Below are positions 12,170 through 22,955 of a stretch of DNA of 64,000 bases, piece by piece. The notes beneath the pieces were generated by a model. It searched no databases. It had not been told where the DNA came from and saw nothing but the letters and a program-made list of their open reading frames with translations. The stretch is from positions 24,519,588 through 24,583,587 of the forward strand of contig CM064665.1 of assembly GCA_032717465.1 (NCBI GenBank), in the 5' to 3' direction. This stretch comes from Coenobita brevimanus. Taxonomy: Eukaryota > Arthropoda > Malacostraca > Decapoda > Coenobitidae. Numbering within the stretch: the first letter of the stretch is position 1; each line of letters starts with the position of its first letter. The position numbers and the translations under genes were made by a program.

Positions 12170-13238
12170 TTGATTGTCCTGACTTGAGGGTTACGTGGTT
12201 TGTTCTTGCTCTGCTGTTACTTGGGATACTGATGCTGGTTAGGATTCTGCTTGTACTTCTTCCAATCGGGTTTCTGCGTATTTTGCCCCTGGTCCTTCTT
12301 CTGCAGTTTGTTTGGACCTTGGCCGTGATTCTGAGAGCGGCCTTGATGCTGGGGTTCAGTCTGAGATGGCTTCCTAGACTTGGTAGTGTCCTTCCTGTGC
12401 CAGGTCTGTTGCTTACAAGTACCTGTATGCAGTGAAGAATGCATCAGCTTTTTCCACCATTTGACTGGCATCCCTTACCTGGCAGATCTTAAGCTGAGCC
12501 ATAAGCTCAGGAGGCCATGGCTTTTCTAGCTGCGTGTGCAGCATAAGGTCAATTATCCCCTCTCACGTGTGAGGGGTTTCATCTTTCTCCATCCACTCTT
12601 CTAAGTAAGCAGCAAGATGGTCAAGGAAATGAACAGCAGTCTCCTTTTCTTGGAGACGTGCATTCATAAACTGACTCCTGACATCGTCAACTATGAGACC
12701 GTACGCTTTGATGAGTGCAGCTTTCATCATCTCATTCGTGAGATTGTCTCCGCTAATTCTGTGGAGAATATCGAGGGCAGGGCCCTCAAACAAGCTAAGA
12801 AACTGGAGCTGCTTAGCTGCCTCATTCAGCTAGTACAGCTGTGCCATGTCTTCAAAATGAGCTATGAATGGCTCGATTTGCTCGCCTTCCTTGTATGAAG
12901 GAAGCTTGAGGCGTGGGGTTGCCAGAACATGTGCAGGGAGAACACTCGTGGAGCTCAGGTCGGCTGCACCAGATGTGCCTGATGCCAAGGAGTCCCGCTT
13001 GAGCTCCAGCATCTCAGGTTCATGTTTCTCACGTGTCATGCGCTCGGCACGCTCGTATTCGCGTTGCTCTCGCTCATGTTCGCGTTCTCTCTCACGTTCC
13101 TCACGCTGTTCTCACTCATGTTCACGTTTAATTCTACGCTCTTCACGGGCATCACTCTCACATTCCTGTTCAGGAGTGTACCTGGGGATTGGTAAGCCCC
13201 ATATCCTTGGCTTTTTGTAGGTATAGACTAGTAGCCAT
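12170..13238 (-). pseudogene. Gypsy-like element: gag
   Basis: Structural capsid protein of the LTR element, in several frames on the minus strand. An ATG at 13238 gives MATSLYLQKAKDMG before a stop. The following region is a highly charged Arg/Glu stretch (REERRIKREHE and REREHEREQREYER-like), then MLELKRDSLASGTSG, RLKLPSYKEGEQIEPFIAHFED (typical of retrotransposon capsids), GPALDILHRISGDN and VHFLDHLAAYLEEW. The C-terminal part is Gln/Pro-rich. I could not find an intact CCHC zinc knuckle. At least four frame breaks. Confidence 0.75.
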
Positions 13239-13324
13239 GGTGCTAACTCAACTAAGACTGAGTACTGACTGCTGTTTCGCAAAGAAATGCCAATAACCAA
13301 AGGTAAAGAATATAGGCACAGGCT

Positions 13325-13815
13325 GGTTGTGACCGGTCTTATCTCCTGTGTGGGAGGATTCACTGTCGCAGGGGTACAAGCAAATTGTTACTCGTTTTTT
13401 CTCCTGTGGAGGAGGATTCACTATCGCAGGGGGACTATTGAATTGTGACTCGTTTTATTTCGTGAAACTTGTAAGATTCACTGTCGCAGGGGGACTAGTG
13501 AATCATGACTCGTTTTATCCCGTTCAACTGGTAAGATTCACTGTTGTAAGGGGGACTAGTGAATCGTGACTAGTCTTATCTAGTTAAACTGGTAAGATTC
13601 ACTGTCACTGGGGGACTAGTGAGCTGTGACTAGTCTTATCTAGTTAAACTGGTAAGATTCACTGTCGCTGGGAGATTAGTGAGCTGTGACTAGTCTTATC
13701 TAGTTAAAGTGGTAAGATTCACTGTTGCTGGGGGACTAGTGAATCGTGACTAGTCTTATCTAGTTAAACTGGTAAGATTCACTGTCACTGGGGGACTAAT
13801 GAATCGTGACTAGTG
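13325..13815 (+). repeat. about 60-bp minisatellite in the element's leader
   Basis: About eight tandem units of about 60 bp lie between the primer site and gag. The core is AAGATTCACTGTCACTGGGG followed by ACTAGTGAATCGTGACTAGT and TTATCTAGTTAAACTGGT. Units near gag are more diverged than those near the LTR. A single related segment (TTCACTGTCACTGGGGGACT, near 12049-12068) occurs within the gag region, which suggests where the array came from. Confidence 0.8.
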
Positions 13816-13900
13816 CCTAAAGCCTTTAATGATAACAAATACCTAGGTGTGAGTGAGTGAGTATTATTTCATTAACTTTAGAGCTAGGAGTTTATATCCT

Positions 13901-13913
13901 GGTAAGGTTGCCA
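13901..13913 (-). promoter_or_regulatory. candidate tRNA primer-binding site
   Basis: Two bases inside the 5' LTR, the minus strand reads TGGCAACCTTACC. TGG at this spacing is the usual start of a primer site, pairing with the CCA end of a tRNA. I cannot name the tRNA. Confidence 0.45.
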
Positions 13914-13915
13914 GA

Positions 13916-15033
13916 TGTCATAGGGGGATGTGAATTTACGAATAAAAACTGATATTACTGGAAAGTAAAGACAAGGGATTGACTTGTGAATATCAAGTAG
14001 CGAGTTTTACTTTATGTGGCTTACTTCGCCAGTTCTCTAAAGACAAGAATTTTAAGACCTTTCTCAACAGTACACAGCCGAGACTACTCTACTCACGAGT
14101 GCTGATTGTTAGTACTGTTAGCCTCTGAGAAAGTATTCTTGCCCCCTGACAATCAATAACTAATACTAATAATGGACAGGTTCTTACTGGTGCTTAACTC
14201 TTAGCTGGCACAACAGAATTAAGTTTTAATATGGAATAACTAACTTAAATACCAGTCGTGAATAATGCAAGGAACTTGTGCAAACTAGGAGCGGCAAACC
14301 AAAGTAAGCTCAATGTGGAGAATGAAACACCATTAACACAGTTAAACAAGCTCAAAGAAATGAACTGTAAATTTATTGATTACAATAAAATAAATTTACG
14401 TTACATGAATCTCAAAATGAATTCAAAAGGGGAAGTCACGGTCACAGGGGGAATCGTGAATTCAAATAACAAAGGAAATACACTCACTCACTCATTCAGA
14501 AGCTAATCAGACTTAAGACTAAGAAAACGAATGAAAATGCTGGTCAGTGAAGGGAACGGAGCTGAAGCTACGCAAGACTGGGCGTTTCTGCTAGGGCAGG
14601 CTGCTGCTCATTGGCTCTGTTCACTGCAACCGATGTTGCAGTGAACAGAGCCAAACTCATCGGGGAAATACAGGGAATCGTTGAACTCTGGAGACTGTAG
14701 GCGCTAGGGGACCTCCTCTCTCAGCTCTTGCACAACGAACCTCCTCCCATGACTGCTCAACACCGACTGACTCATGTAGGCAGCTGGGCACAGCCCAACA
14801 GACAAGAAGCAATGAGAGAATGACAACTACACAAAAGTTTTCCCTCAGTGAAACGCACTGTCTATACAAAAGGACAGTCACTTATGAAACAATGGCAAGG
14901 GTTATGAAACTCATTATGATCTGAGTACAAAAGCGAGGCAGTTAACGGTCTGAGCGAAACTTTATGCATTTCAATGAGATTCAGACATTCCCTTATACAA
15001 TACTAATACAATGTCGCGAATTAATTCGAGACA
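13916..15033 (-). repeat. 5' LTR of the Gypsy-like element
   Basis: Direct repeat of 1440-2536. On the plus strand it starts TGTCATAGGGGGATGTG and ends GAGACA, giving a perfect TGTC/GACA terminal inverted repeat. It carries a local inverted duplication near 14617-14652 (GCTCTGTTCACTGCAACC against GTTGCAGTGAACAGAGCC) that is absent from the other LTR, which accounts for part of the length difference. Confidence 0.88.
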
Positions 15034-15597
15034 ATATCTAAGCAGTACTTCTTTAAGTCATGGTAGTTGCCCTTTTCGTAGTTTAGGCTCATTTTGTAAC
15101 TCTCATTACTGCTAACTATGTCAAATGCAATCCTGAAGTTGCAGTTAAATACTGCATAGTTGTTTCAGCCAAATGGAGAGTGATAGATTACAGTGTCTCA
15201 TTTTCCTGCCTAGTAAATATAAGATCTGGTACCGATGGTACATCAAGTACTCTTTTTCTGGTGTTTTCCTCTACATGTTGTGCTATGAAAAACTCCATCA
15301 CAAGATCCAGGAGCTTTTGGTCCCAACAGCTTTCATGGTTTCTTACATCTAGAGCACTCCAGTTTATTTTTGTATTGAAATCTCCAGTTAATATAATTCT
15401 TTCCGATTTCTCTTCCATTCTATGTAGCAATGCTCTTAAACTCAAAATTGTACTCTCTGCCATGTCTACATATTTGCCTGTTTCCCAAGTGTTTGTTTTG
15501 GGTGGCATGTATAAATTAGCTACAATACAGCTATGTGTGATGCTAAAGTGGCAGCAGATGAGATGTGAGGTAGCCGGTTGACTGAATATTTTCAACA
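15034..15597 (-). mobile_element. outer LINE, fragment b: endonuclease C-terminal part
   Basis: Minus-strand endonuclease/exonuclease/phosphatase (EEP) domain of the outer LINE: VANLYMPPKTNTWETGKYVD, LLHRMEEKSERIILTGDFNT (the catalytic GDFN box is intact), HVEENTRKRVLDVPSVPDLIFT. This nuclease nicks target DNA to prime reverse transcription. The N-terminal half of the same domain lies at 17403-17690, separated by a plus-strand LINE. The downstream part is separated by the LTR element. Confidence 0.8.
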
Positions 15598-17402
15598 GAA
15601 TAGGAAATTTTTTGGAAGGACGTGAAAAGAGTGCAAAAGAGAGAGTCTAGAATGGAAGCGCTAGTAAAAGCAGAGGATGGAAGGATGTTAACTGAGATGG
15701 ATGCAGTAAGGAAGAGATGGGCGGAGTATTTTGAAAGATTGTTAAATGTAGAGGAAGAAAGGGAGGCTGAGATTGTGGTGAATGGAAGGGTGCAAGGAAT
15801 AAATATGTTGGGAGAGTTGAATGATTCATTGATCACGAAGGAGGAAGTGCAGGAGGCAGTAAAGGAGATGAAAATAGGGAAAGCTGCAAGTATGGATGGG
15901 TGTGCTGTGGAATGCCTGAAAGGTGGTGGAACGACTATTGTTCACTGGTTAGTAAGACTGTTGAATGTGTGCTTTGTGAAAGGTATGGTGCCAGTTGACT
16001 GGGCAAGTGTTTGTGTGGTCCTGTTGTATAAAGGTAAGGGTGATAAGTATGAATGTACTAGCTTTAGAAGTATAAGTCTGTTGAGTGCTGTAGGTAAGGT
16101 GTATGGTAGAGTGTTAATTAAGAGAGTGAGAGGGTGCAGAAGGGGTGATTGGTGATGAGCAGTGTAGCTTTGGGAGAGGGAGGGGCTGCTGTGAGAGAGG
16201 TGTGTGAAAAGTATTTTGCAAAAGGTAAGGATGTGTTTTGGGCGTTCATGGATTTGGAGAAAGTGTATGATAGAACTGGTAGGGGGGCTTTGTGGACAGT
16301 TTTAAGACTGTATGGACTTGTTGGTAGGTTACTAAAAGGAGTGAGAAGTTTTTATGTAAATAGTAGAGCGTGTGTAAGAGTGGGAAATACTGTTAGTGAA
16401 TGGTTTCCGGTAGTGGGGTTGTGGCAGGGATGTGTGATGTCACCTTGGTTGTTTAATATTTATATGGATGGTGTTGTAAGGGAGATGAATGCAAGAGTGC
16501 TAGGTGTAGGTCTGAGTCTGGTGAATGTTAATGGTAGTGAGTAGAATCTGAAGCAGCTGCTGTTTGCAGATGATACTGCACTGGTGGCTGATTCAGAGGA
16601 AAGACTGAGACAGTTGGTAGAGGAGTTTGGAAGGCTGTGTGAAAGGAGAAAACTGAAAGTAAATGAAAATTAGATTAAAGGGACGAAGTGTACGAGATTG
16701 GTAGATGGTAGGAGGATGAATATAGTTTTGAATGGTGAGTTGCTTGATGAGGTAGAGTGTTTTAAGTATTTAGGGTCACATGTTGCTGTGGATGGAAGAA
16801 TAGATGCAGAAGTGAAGTTTAGAATAAATGAAGTAGGAAAGGTCTGGGATGAATGAAAAAAGTGTTTAGATGTCGTTCGCTTAGAATGGATGTATAGAGA
16901 AGGCTGTATAAGGGTGTTGTGGTACTGACTGCATTACATAGGGCTGAAACACGGAATATGGATGTAGCAGAGGAAAAGTTTGAATGTAATGAAGATGAGG
17001 TGTCTGAGGAGTATGTGTGGAGTGACACGTACGGATCAAATAAGAAATGATGAAGAGCGAGGGAGAACTGGAGTTGTTCGGGAGATGGCTGATTGAGTTG
17101 AGCAGAGGGTATTGCGATGGTTTGGGCATATGGAGAGAATTGATAATGAGTGATTGGTGAAAAAGATAACTAGATCTGCTGTGAAAGGTGTAAGGCTGAG
17201 AGGAAGACCATGAATAGGATGGATGGACGGTGTGAGAGGGATGTCTGTTGAGCAAGAAGAGTGGCTGTGGTGATAGAAATGAATGGAGAGATATTGTGAA
17301 TGAATAAATCACGACGTATTCCTGAGGGGATAATCTCCCGCATTTGTCTGATCAGCTGATCAGGTCAAGTGGAAGCAGCCTAGGTATATAGATAGATAGA
17401 AC
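15598..17402 (+). mobile_element. LINE copy with RT, inserted in the outer LINE
   Basis: Plus-strand non-LTR retrotransposon fragment. Visible RT blocks: KRWAEYFERLLN, KEEVQEAVKEMKIGKAASMDG, PVDWASVCVVLLYKGKGDKY, LLSAVGKVYGRVLI, FMDLEKVYDRTGRGALW, VGLWQGCVMSPWLFN, and the catalytic box LLFADDTALV at about 16558. The connection and C-terminal region (LRWFGHMERI-type, about 17110) follows. Frame is lost near 16150 and 16540. It lacks the endonuclease, so it is 5'-truncated. The 3' end is an ATAGATAGATAGA tail at about 17389-17402, like that of the copy ending near 45720. I cannot assign its clade by eye. Confidence 0.8.
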
Positions 17403-18085
17403 TTTCTCTTCAGATGTGTTAATCTCTACTGCAATTAGTTCTACTTTTGAGGGTATATCTAGTTGTATTTCTTTGACTTGTAGATTTTTCTTTGTTAATA
17501 TGATAATTCCTCCTCCTTTTCTTTTAAATTTCTGTCTCTTCTCCATATACTGTATTCCTCAAAGTTTAGGATATCGTTTGATGTCTTTGGGGTTAATTTT
17601 GTTTCAGTTAGGCATTATAATATGTGGTTCCATTTCTTTGATATAGTCTTTCATCTACAAATATTTATACACCATTCCATCTACAACTAAGGAGATCAGC
17701 TTAATCATCTTGTTTACATAACTGCCATAGCTTGAGTCTACTACCTTTCTTCTTTTTATTCCCTGCTGGTTATGTACCACTTTTGTACCTGCAATCCAAT
17801 TACCTTGTAAAAAAATTTACTCCTCTCTTCCCCTGATCTTTCCTCGTTCTTTGTTTTTGCTTCCTCCCTCTTCTACTTTAGTGTTCCCAGTTCCTCCTGA
17901 GTTAGGCATTTTTCATCAATTCTTTTTTAAATTCCTCTTTTTCCATGAGTCTGTTGGCATTTTTAAACATTTCCTCTACAGTGTTTGGACTCTTGAAGGT
18001 TACTTTCAGCATCCTTGACTTACTTCTCTCAGATTTCCCTAGCCTTTCATGTTCTTCTATATCCTTATCTCAGACCTCTGAAGAA
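17403..18085 (-). mobile_element. outer LINE, fragment c: endonuclease N-terminus and ORF1 C-terminus
   Basis: On the minus strand from 17690 down: VDGMVYKYL, MKDYIKEMEPHII and RKGGGIIILTKKNLQVKEI, the start of the EEP domain. From about 18085 to 17760: ERLGKSERSKSRMLKVTFKS, VEEMFKNANRLMEKEEFKKE and a Glu/Lys-rich segment ending KFFYKVIGLQVQ, which match the C-terminal part of Jockey/CR1 ORF1 proteins. ORF1 and ORF2 are thus adjacent, in the order expected. Broken by frameshifts and stops. Confidence 0.7.
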
Positions 18086-18229
18086 GAACAATAGGAACCT
18101 AGTGCCAAAATCCAGCACAAAAAGCCGGATCATTGGCTACAAGCTGTGTATGCTAGGTGGGCCGGGAGCACAGACACGGCATCGTCAAGGAAGTGGGTCA
18201 ATGGAAGAAGTATATCATATCACATGGGG

Positions 18230-18559
18230 CTACTGAAGTAAGGAACGGAATTTGATGTCGAAAGAAGACCAATAGAGGGAAGGACATGATATTGAAGGAA
18301 AACTATGGTTATTCTCGGAGAAAGTCTGCAAGAAGGGGGGGACGTTAGAGGTGAAACGAAAAGGAAATGAAATATATCGCTGTATAGTGTAAACAGGACA
18401 ATCAAGGAAAATATGGTGCATGGAGAGAATGGTATTGCAACAAGTACAAAGGGGAGGGTGACCACCAGATATCAAATAAGAGTGTGTAAGTCTCGTATGA
18501 CCAATTATAAGACAAGATAAATCAGTCTCCCACCTCCTAGTACAGTGGAAAGGGGTCAA
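18230..18559 (-). pseudogene. I-type LINE: C-terminal Cys/His segment
   Basis: The frame reads LSCLIIGHTRLTHSYLISGG, PPLCTCCNTILSMHHIFLDC. The spacing CxxC-x(8)-H-x(4)-C is the zinc-binding tail typical of I-type ORF2 proteins, lying directly after RNase H. Confidence 0.75.
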
Positions 18560-18753
18560 CCAAGGAGAATAAATGGTTTAACAACATGTAGTTTATTTTT
18601 AGTGATAGATTCCCAGCAAGACTGCCACCAGTGTTGAAGTAAGGAAGATAGGGCAGGAAGAAAATCAGAGACTGGAATGAGGAAAGAAGGAGAGGCATCT
18701 CTGGCAACAGTCATGCAAGCCAACTGATCAGCACGTTCATTGCCAGCGATGCC

Positions 18754-19155
18754 TCAATGTCCAGGGACCCAACAGAACTGAACTGTTTTACGACGAGAGG
18801 AGATACGGAACAACCACATCAAGATACGAAGGACTAAAGGGTGAGAAGCAGAAGGTGACTGAAGAAGGGACAGAGCACTATATGAATCAGAGAATATCAC
18901 AAATGAGGGATAGGAGGCATGACAAACATACTGCAATGCAAACAAGAGGGCATATAACTCTGCTGTTAGATCACTTGCATAAGAAGGAAGGCTAAACTGA
19001 TAAAAGGTGTCAGCAAAGAGATTTGCGAATCCAACACCTGTAGGGGTTTTTGAACCATCAGTGTATATAGGGACTGCAGAGGAATGGTGGGAGAGATGGT
19101 CAGAAAACCGGGAACGGAGAATGAATGATGAAGAATTGGATCTGGAATAAGACAA
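18754..19155 (-). pseudogene. I-type LINE: RNase H domain
   Basis: Clear RNase H: PIYTDGSKTPTGVGFANL (first catalytic Asp), SDLTAELYALLFALQYV (Glu), FVIFSDSYSALSLLQ (Asp) and FCWVPGH. All catalytic acids in the segment are present. The frame is open across the domain, so this is one of the better preserved pieces of the element. Confidence 0.85.
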
Positions 19156-19360
19156 AATGGAAGGACAAACGTAGGGTCACGGAAGTAGCCACGGGAGAAA
19201 ACACATGTGCGGAAAGAAAAAACATTACTAACTATAAGGGAGGAGTGCAAGAGGACAGTACGAGCTCGAACTGCAAAAGATGGCTTGGTTCAACGAGTGG
19301 AAAACATGTCTAAATCAGGACTGGGACGAAATAGAGAAGGGGTATGAGGAAAACAGTGTA

Positions 19361-19857
19361 ACTTTTTTTTTTTAATGTGAGGAAGAAGGAACCAAAGGCT
19401 AGGGGCCCACAAACTGTTCCTTCCAAGAAAAAGACAAAAACAATACAAAGAGAGCCAAATTCAAGATCCGTTGATATCGAGATGCCTGGAAACACTGCGT
19501 TTGAAACACTGGAGATCATAGGAAGTAGGAAATACAGACAGAGGGAAACAGTTCCAGAGCTGACCTGTTGCATAAATGAAGGGCTGGGAGTAACGATTAA
19601 CTCTTGCATTACAGAGTTGGACGGAAAAGGGATGAGAGTTTGTTGCTAGACAGGTGCTACACACCCATCGTAGAGGTGGAGGGATGCAAGCAGACAGTTC
19701 AGAGGAGCAGGGACCATTGAAGTAGCAATAGAAAAGAGATATAGATGCAACATTGCAGCGAAGAGACAGAGGTTGAAGGGAGCCAGCAAGAGGAGGAGAG
19801 TTAATGAGACGAACAGCCTTTGACTCCACCCTACTGAGAAGTGCTGTATGTGGGGAG
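19361..19857 (-). mobile_element. 5'-truncated LINE 3' end, copy A, nested in I-type LINE
   Basis: The last part of a LINE RT reading frame: RLINSPPLAGSLQPLSLR, NARVNRYSQPFIYATGQLWN and FPTSYDLQCFKRSVSRHL, followed by a short 3' UTR and an A-rich tail (poly T on the plus strand at 19363-19373). The same 3' end recurs at 41225-41905 and 55660-56205. It separates the RT and RNase H of the I-type LINE and is therefore younger. Confidence 0.82.
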
Positions 19858-21124
19858 CATAGGCACGAAGAGAAAGCAGAGCACGATGACGGGAAAGTGA
19901 TGGAACTCCTGATTCAGCATACAGACTCTCAACTGAGGAGGACTTAAAGACGCCAAGAGCCAGACGCAAACCATGATGATACACAGAATGAAGTTGATGG
20001 AGGATGGTGTCTGAAGCAGAAGAATAAACTTGGTAAGCATAATCAAGTTTGGAGAGAACAAGAACAATATGGAGACAAAGGAGAGTAGTTCGATCAGTAC
20101 CCCACGACATATGAGACAAAATTTGTAAGATATGGAGGCGTTGCAAGGCTGAGTTTTTCAAGGAGGCAATATGATCCTTCCATGTAAAATGGGATTCGAA
20201 AAGAAGGGCAAGAAAGGAAGAGGAGGGGTTGTATAGGAGAGGCGAGCCATAGAGAAAAAGAGGTGGTTGAGAAATAAGATGAAAGCAAGTAAAAGTAACA
20301 GCATGAGACTTGAGAGAACCGAAAGCCATGAGAAGTAGCCCATTCTGAGGCAGCAGAAACCACACGTTGAAGAAGAGCATCAAGGGCAAAGATGTGAGAA
20401 TTTGAGACATATATTGCAAAAACAAAATCATCTACATATAAAGAAGAGCAAACACCAACTGGGAGGCAAGAAACAATCCCATTAATTGCCAATAAAAAAT
20501 GAGTAGTGCTAAGAACACTGCCTTGGGGAACACCTTCGTATTTTGGAAATGGATCTGAATAAGTATGCTGAACACAGACTCTAAAGAAACGAGCTGATAG
20601 AAAATTCTTTAAGAAAACCCAAGGTTACCATCAATACCACAAGAACAAACTGTGCATAGAATATGGTAGCGCCAGGCTGTGTCATAAGCCTTCCACAGGT
20701 CAAAGAACACCGCGACAACAGAATGTCGAGTGGCAAAGGCTAAGCAGATATAAGGCTGTAGATTTAGGAGGGGAGTTAAGGTGCCGCGAGCTTTTTGAAA
20801 ACCAAACTGTGAAGATGACAAAAGCTGCTTGGATTCCAGGAGCCACATAAGATGATGATTTATCATATGCTCAAACAGTTTGCAAAGACAACTAATAAAA
20901 GCAATGGTGCGATAATCTTGAGGGGCATGGCCTTGTTTTCCCCGATTAAGAAACGAGAGAATGACAGCATCACGAAAAGAGGGAAGAAAAACACCCTTTG
21001 TCCAGATACGATTATAAACAGTTAATAAGATCAGGGCCTGGGGGGAGAGGTGACAGAGCATATTACAGTGTATGCCATCAGGACCCTTGCAAGTGATCTT
21101 ACAAAGACGAAGGGCAGAGGACAA
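19858..21124 (-). pseudogene. I-type LINE: reverse transcriptase
   Basis: From 21124 down: GPDGIHCNMLCHLSPQALI, FLPSFRDAVILSFLNRGKQG, DYRTIAFISCLCKLFEHMI, LLSSSQFGFQKARGTLTPLL, VVAVFFDLWKAYDTAWRY (Asp), then after a frameshift LYVDDFVFAI at about 20440 with both catalytic Asp present, and DHIASLKNSALQRLHIL from the thumb. Several frameshifts and stops. Ends where copy A of the truncated LINE begins. Confidence 0.82.
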
Positions 21125-21480
21125 TTCATGGAGTGTAAAAGGCGCATTATACGACTGACTAAAAGACAGCTTGAAAACGACAGGTGTACATTCAGTAGCA
21201 GCTTAAAGGGCATGGAATTCAGGTGAGAGATGAGCGCCGTTACTAACATTACTAAAATGAAGACCTAAGCCATTAGCAACTAGACGAGCATCTGCAACTG
21301 ACTCCCCATCCAAATGGAGGACAGGGGAAGGCATAGGAAGATGGTTACCGGCTATTTTGTGTATGTTTCCAGACCGAAGCAATGAATAGGCTATATTGGT
21401 AGTAGTGGTGGAAATGTATAACCCCCAACTACGGCGTTTACCCCACTTAACAATCTTACAAAGAAGAGCGTGTATCTTTT

Positions 21481-22420
21481 TTAACAGTGGAAATGTACTC
21501 TGATCATCCAGGGTGTTGTGTTTACGTAGGTACCATAACTTTTCCAATGTGCACGTTTAACATGGAGTGCCACAGTACAATCCGAATCCCACCAAGGTAC
21601 ACACTTACGAGTAAAAGGACGGGACGACCTAGGAATAGCAGTCAAAGCTGCTCTCAGAGCTAACACATTAAAACTGAGCATATCTAAAACAGAAGAGAAG
21701 GAAGGAGGTATAGAAGGAACAGTTAAAGAAGTATATGACGGCCAATCAGATTTCTGAAAATACCTTCGATGGCGTCTGACTACAGGACAATATATAGTAA
21801 GAGGAAGTTTGATAGAAAAGTGATCACTATATACAACGTCCAAAAGAACAGACCAATGGAAATCTAAAGAAAGAGAAGGGGAGCACAAGGAGAGATCCAA
21901 ACAGGAGAAAGTACGAGTTTTTGCGTCAAAATTAGCTGAAGCTCCCATATTCAATAAGGATAAACCATTACTAAAAATAAAAGACTCAGGTGGCGGCTAC
22001 GCGAATTAATAATAGCATTGCCCCCCAAAGCATGATGACAGTTAAAATTTCCCATCAGTAAAACTGGGGTGGGTAACTGTGATAATAACAGAGATGAGAC
22101 AGGGAAATCAATAGGCTGGGAGGGAGAGAAATATATAGGAAACCACCATAATCCAGCGTCCGAGAAAAACACGAATAAAATGACATGGAACTGTGGTGTG
22201 AAGGGACAGACGTTCTAAAGGAACTAAGCAGTGAACTAAGATAGCTGAAACAGGAAGAGAAGCAGGAAAAAAAAATAGTCAGATATAGGTACTGGAGGGA
22301 AGACAAACGGGGTTCTTGTAAACAAACTAAGGAATGACAGTGAATCGAAAGAAGAAAGCAAAGGTCATTATGATGGGCTGTGAAACTTCCAAGGTTCCAC
22401 TGTAAAAGATACATACTAAA
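21481..22420 (-). pseudogene. I-type LINE: EEP endonuclease
   Basis: Starts LLQWNLGSFTAHHNDLCFLL ... LVCLQEPRL, then LDYGGFLYISLPP, VLLMGNFNCHHALGG and, after a frameshift, FSCLDLSLCSPSLSLDFHW and SDHFSIKLPL. The catalytic box that is usually GDFN reads GNFN (Asp to Asn). Frame breaks near 22050 and 21950. Confidence 0.8.
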
Positions 22421-22955
22421 ATTTACAACACTGAATAAAAGTAAAACCAAAGAAAAGTTAAGAAAAACTACAAAAAATTACAAAGGATAATATATAATAC
22501 ACAGGGAAACGATTTTACGACAGACGAGTATCGTACATCACCGAGTTGGTCCGACAGTAGGAACTGGAGCAGAGGCGGATGAGGGGGATGGTCACTATCC
22601 CCAGTGGCATAGAGAGGGATAGAGGAGAGGTATTAGAACAAGAAGAGGGGAGGAGGAGGGGAAGGAGGGAGAGGAGTGGGAAGGAGATCAGAAGGAGCCG
22701 AATGGACTTCAGCCGTATGAAGCGCTTTTTCGGGACTCATGGGTTTCTGTAAAAGAGTCGCTAGAAACTCCATGTTGTCTATGAGGGTTTGGGTCTCAGT
22801 AACTCTTGGGAGTGTCGTTTGTGGTGTTGACAGGGGAGTCGGAACAAGGTTGTAGATTGGCTTGTGGACTTGGGATAGGGTTGGGACCAGACCATGGACA
22901 GGGATCTTCGTTGGAGTAGGCGTTATGGAGAGCGAGGGATGGGTAGTATGCACCT

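Larger units (their letters stand above)
1440..15033 (-). mobile_element. LTR retrotransposon, Ty3/Gypsy-like, pol order PR-INT-RT-RH
   Basis: Two directly repeated ends of about 1.1 kb (1440-2536 and 13916-15033) enclose a minus-strand gag-pol region. Reading down the minus strand the order is gag (about 13238-12170), protease (11929-11372), integrase (11269-8840), reverse transcriptase (about 8760-8024) and RNase H (about 7690-7305). RT and RNase H are of Ty3/Gypsy type, yet integrase precedes RT as in Ty1/Copia. I recall this arrangement from the Gmr1 group of Gypsy-like elements. Both LTRs start TGTCA and end in CA. A clean target duplication is not obvious: flanks ATTTC and ATATC match at 4 of 5 positions. 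Coding parts are broken by frameshifts, stops and two nested TTAA elements. The outer LINE is the insertion site. Confidence 0.88.
18086..22955 (-). mobile_element. I-type LINE with EN, RT and RNase H, nearly full length
   Basis: Minus-strand non-LTR retrotransposon of about 4.4 kb after removing a 0.5 kb nested insertion. Order from the 5' side: a Pro-rich ORF1 end (22953-22633), EEP endonuclease (22420-21481), RT (21124-19858), RNase H (19155-18754) and a Cys/His C-terminus (18559-18230). RT plus RNase H in this order is characteristic of the I superfamily. It was inserted into ORF1 of the outer LINE. Boundaries are approximate to tens of bases because I see no clear duplication or A tail. 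Confidence 0.78.

Noticed and set aside
1440..15033. Endogenous retrovirus with an envelope gene
   Set aside because: No envelope-like frame lies between RNase H and the 3' LTR; the space is untranslated sequence plus a piggyBac insertion.
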